Assembly (NCBI GenBank): GCA_021464415.1
Contig: CM038464.1
Coordinates: 52,186,783 to 52,250,782 of the forward strand
DNA: 64,000 nucleotides
Reading direction: 5' to 3'
Source: Lonicera japonica
Lineage: Eukaryota; Streptophyta; Magnoliopsida; Dipsacales; Caprifoliaceae
The notes below the pieces were generated by a model, which saw only the letters and a list, made by a program, of their open reading frames with translations, was not told the origin of the DNA and ran no database searches. A program made the position numbers and the translations under genes. Within the stretch, counting starts at the first letter, position 1; each line of letters starts with the position of its first letter. Shown here piece after piece: positions 61,904 to 64,000 of the stretch.

Positions 61904-64000
61904 TGTTCAGTATGTGGAAAAACCGAGCATTCAAAGAAGGGGTACTATGAAGTGATTGGTTATCCGGGTTGGTGGGATTATTCTTGGAGTCGTCGTTCAA
62001 ATCAAAGTAATGATAAAAGGTATTCGGGATTGCTTACAACCACTAGGACACCAGGTAAGGCATTAAATTCTACATCTGTTTTGAATAATACATGGATAAT
62101 TGATTCTGGTGCTACAGATCATATGATATTCGATTCTAGACAGGTCACCCCTCTTAACCCTTCATCAAAAAAATTTATTTCCACAGCTAATGGTGATCCA
62201 GTCCCTATCATTGGGGAAGGATCGGTTCATTTATCAGATTCCCTGAATCTAAATTTTGTGCTCGTAATCCCCTCACTAAAAAATAACTTATTGTATGTTG
62301 CTCAGATTACTAATGTTTTAAATTGTATTGTTATTTTTTGGCCTTCTCATTGTGTCTTTAAAGATATTCAGATAAGGAAGACAATTGGTTATGGTGTTAG
62401 GCGAGAAAATTTATACTACTTAGATTTGGCATTAAAAAGCACGAATCAATTATGTCAAGCCCTACAAACAGCTGTGACTCAAGAAAAAAAGGCCGAGGAT
62501 GAGATTTTGCTGTGTCATCGCCGATTAGGTCATGCATCCTTTGGCTATTTAAAGAAGTTATTTCCGAAAACTTTTGGGAATGTTGAACTATCTACTTTTC
62601 GTTGCGAAACTTGTGAACTTGCAAAGAGCCATCGTACATCATTTCCACCATCACTTAATAAATATTCAGTTCCTTTCATGATGATTCACTTAGATGTATG
62701 AGGGCATTCTCCTACTCCGTCTTTAAATGGTGCTCGTTGGTTTGTTACTTTTATTGATAATTGTACAAGAATGACATGGGTATGCCCGATAAAATCTAAA
62801 AGTGAATTAAGTTCTTTATTTAAGAGATTCCATAAACAAGTCAGTACACAGTACAAAGTCACAATTCAAGTGCTTCGAAGTGATAATGGAGGTGAATACA
62901 TGAGTACAGAATTACAGGAGTATTTCAAGCATTATGGAATTATTCATCAAACAACATGTCCTTATACACCTCAGCAAAATGGGGTTGCAGAACGGAAGAA
63001 CAGGCACTTACTAGATGTCGTACGTGCGTTACTAATTGGGGCCAATACTCTAACATCTCATTGGGGCGAAGCACTTGCCTCCGCCGTCTATCTGATGAAT
63101 TGTGTTCCATCAGCAGTCCTTGACTTTCAAACACCATTTGATGTATTCCACAAAGCTGTATTGGCTCCTCCGGTATCGAATTTGCCCCATCGTATATTTG
63201 GATGCGTTGCATTTGTTCATTTGCCAAAAGAACAACGAAACAAATTAAAGTCTCGTGCTCTCAAATGTGTTTTTGTGGGTTATTCATCATCTCAGAAAGG
63301 GTATAAGTGTTATCATCCTCACACTCGAAAAGTATATGTGACAATGGATATAGTATTCCATGAAAAAGATATATTTTTCCATTAAGCTGAACTTCAGAAG
63401 GAGAATCATAGTAAAGTTCAAGCTTTTGATTTTGTTAGTAGAGATGAGGATAAGATTATTCAACTTGAGGTATCCCCACAATCAACCTTACAGCTACCGA
63501 ATCCACCAAGTTCATCGCTAAATTTGTCACCGAATCCACCAAGTTCACCAAATTCTCCAGAATCAAGCTCACCGAGTTCACTACTGAATTCACCCGAGCC
63601 CTCAAGCTTGCCATCGCCTGGTACAAATAACCAATTGTCTCCCTTAGACACATCTGAATCTGAATATCAAGTTCTTACGCCTGATCCTTATGTATCTTCT
63701 TCTGAACCTCTAAAAAAATAACTCCTTAATCGAATCAATAGAGGTGTGCCTAAACCAACATATGAACCTGATCTTACTAGTAAGGCCAAATATCCCATGA
63801 GCAACTATGTATCTTACGATAAGTTGTCTGAATCGAATAAATCATTTGCAAATCAATTATCCTCTGTATCTATTCCTAACAATGTGCAGGAAGTCTTAGG
63901 TGATCCAAAATGGAAAGCAGCAATGGATGAGGAGATGAAATCCCTAAAGAAGAATGGTACATGGGAAATAGTTGAATTGCCAATGGGAAAGAAACGTGTT
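61904..64000 (+). pseudogene. Ty1/Copia pol, three nonsense codons, truncated by the window edge
   Basis: A single continuous frame, 61,904 to the window end. A zinc knuckle (CSVCGKTEHSKKGY) has Tyr where the last ligand Cys is expected. Protease follows (WIIDSGATDHM), then GAG-pre-integrase (CHRRLGHAS, CETCELAKSHRTSF), integrase (SDNGGEYMS and PQQNGVAERKNR) and a Pro/Ser-rich spacer (63,480-63,700). The RVT_2 start begins DPKWKAAMDEEMKSLKKNGTW. Stops lie at 62,699-62,701, 63,383-63,385 and 63,719-63,721; the first replaces the family Trp. The rest of RT and RNase H lies beyond the window. Confidence 0.88.

Overview
The window is nuclear DNA of a flowering plant, most likely a eudicot. The evidence is spliced genes with AT-rich introns, a plant-type nuclear gene for a mitochondrial complex I subunit, and a dense mix of typical plant transposons (Copia, L1-like LINE, MULE with a plant mobile domain gene, hAT, Harbinger/Tourist MITEs, Helitron, TRIM, SINE). 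I cannot name the species.

Layout. (1) 1-12,206, + strand: the 3' nine exons of a ThiF/E1-like tRNA threonylcarbamoyladenosine dehydratase (TcdA type); its introns hold two hAT elements, a Tourist MITE, foldback elements and a 5'-truncated LINE. (2) 12,207-21,043: transposon debris, including a LINE RNase H remnant, a Copia gag remnant on the - strand and a 2.6-kb solo LTR with a 5-bp target duplication. (3) 21,226-31,125: a direct segmental duplication of about 4 kb, each copy carrying a CENP-V/GFA-domain gene; the two copies have different disabling lesions, and an AT-rich spacer with a Helitron lies between them. (4) 31,738-40,979, - strand: an intact five-exon gene for the 75-kDa subunit of complex I (NDUFS1), predicted 742 aa, with paired site II motifs upstream of its start. 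(5) 41,165-47,900: no gene seen; several non-autonomous elements. (6) 47,901-60,392: one Mutator-like element (MULE) of about 12.5 kb, with long degenerate terminal inverted repeats and a perfect 9-bp target duplication. It carries a decayed MuDR-type transposase, a decayed plant-mobile-domain (PMD) gene with a Pro/His-rich tail, a Myb/trihelix-like reading frame and a further coding-like stretch; a hAT element sits inside the PMD gene. (7) 60,402-60,950: a small intact two-finger C2H2 gene squeezed between the MULE and the next element. (8) 60,951-64,000: 5' LTR, primer binding site and decayed pol of a Copia element that runs off the window.

The two clear host genes, TcdA-like and NDUFS1, are unrelated in function (tRNA modification and respiration). 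As I recall, their Arabidopsis counterparts also lie close together (At5g37530 and At5g37510), so the region may be an ancestral block enlarged by transposons. The most unusual object is the multi-gene MULE, with its 33-bp hairpin modules just inside both ends.
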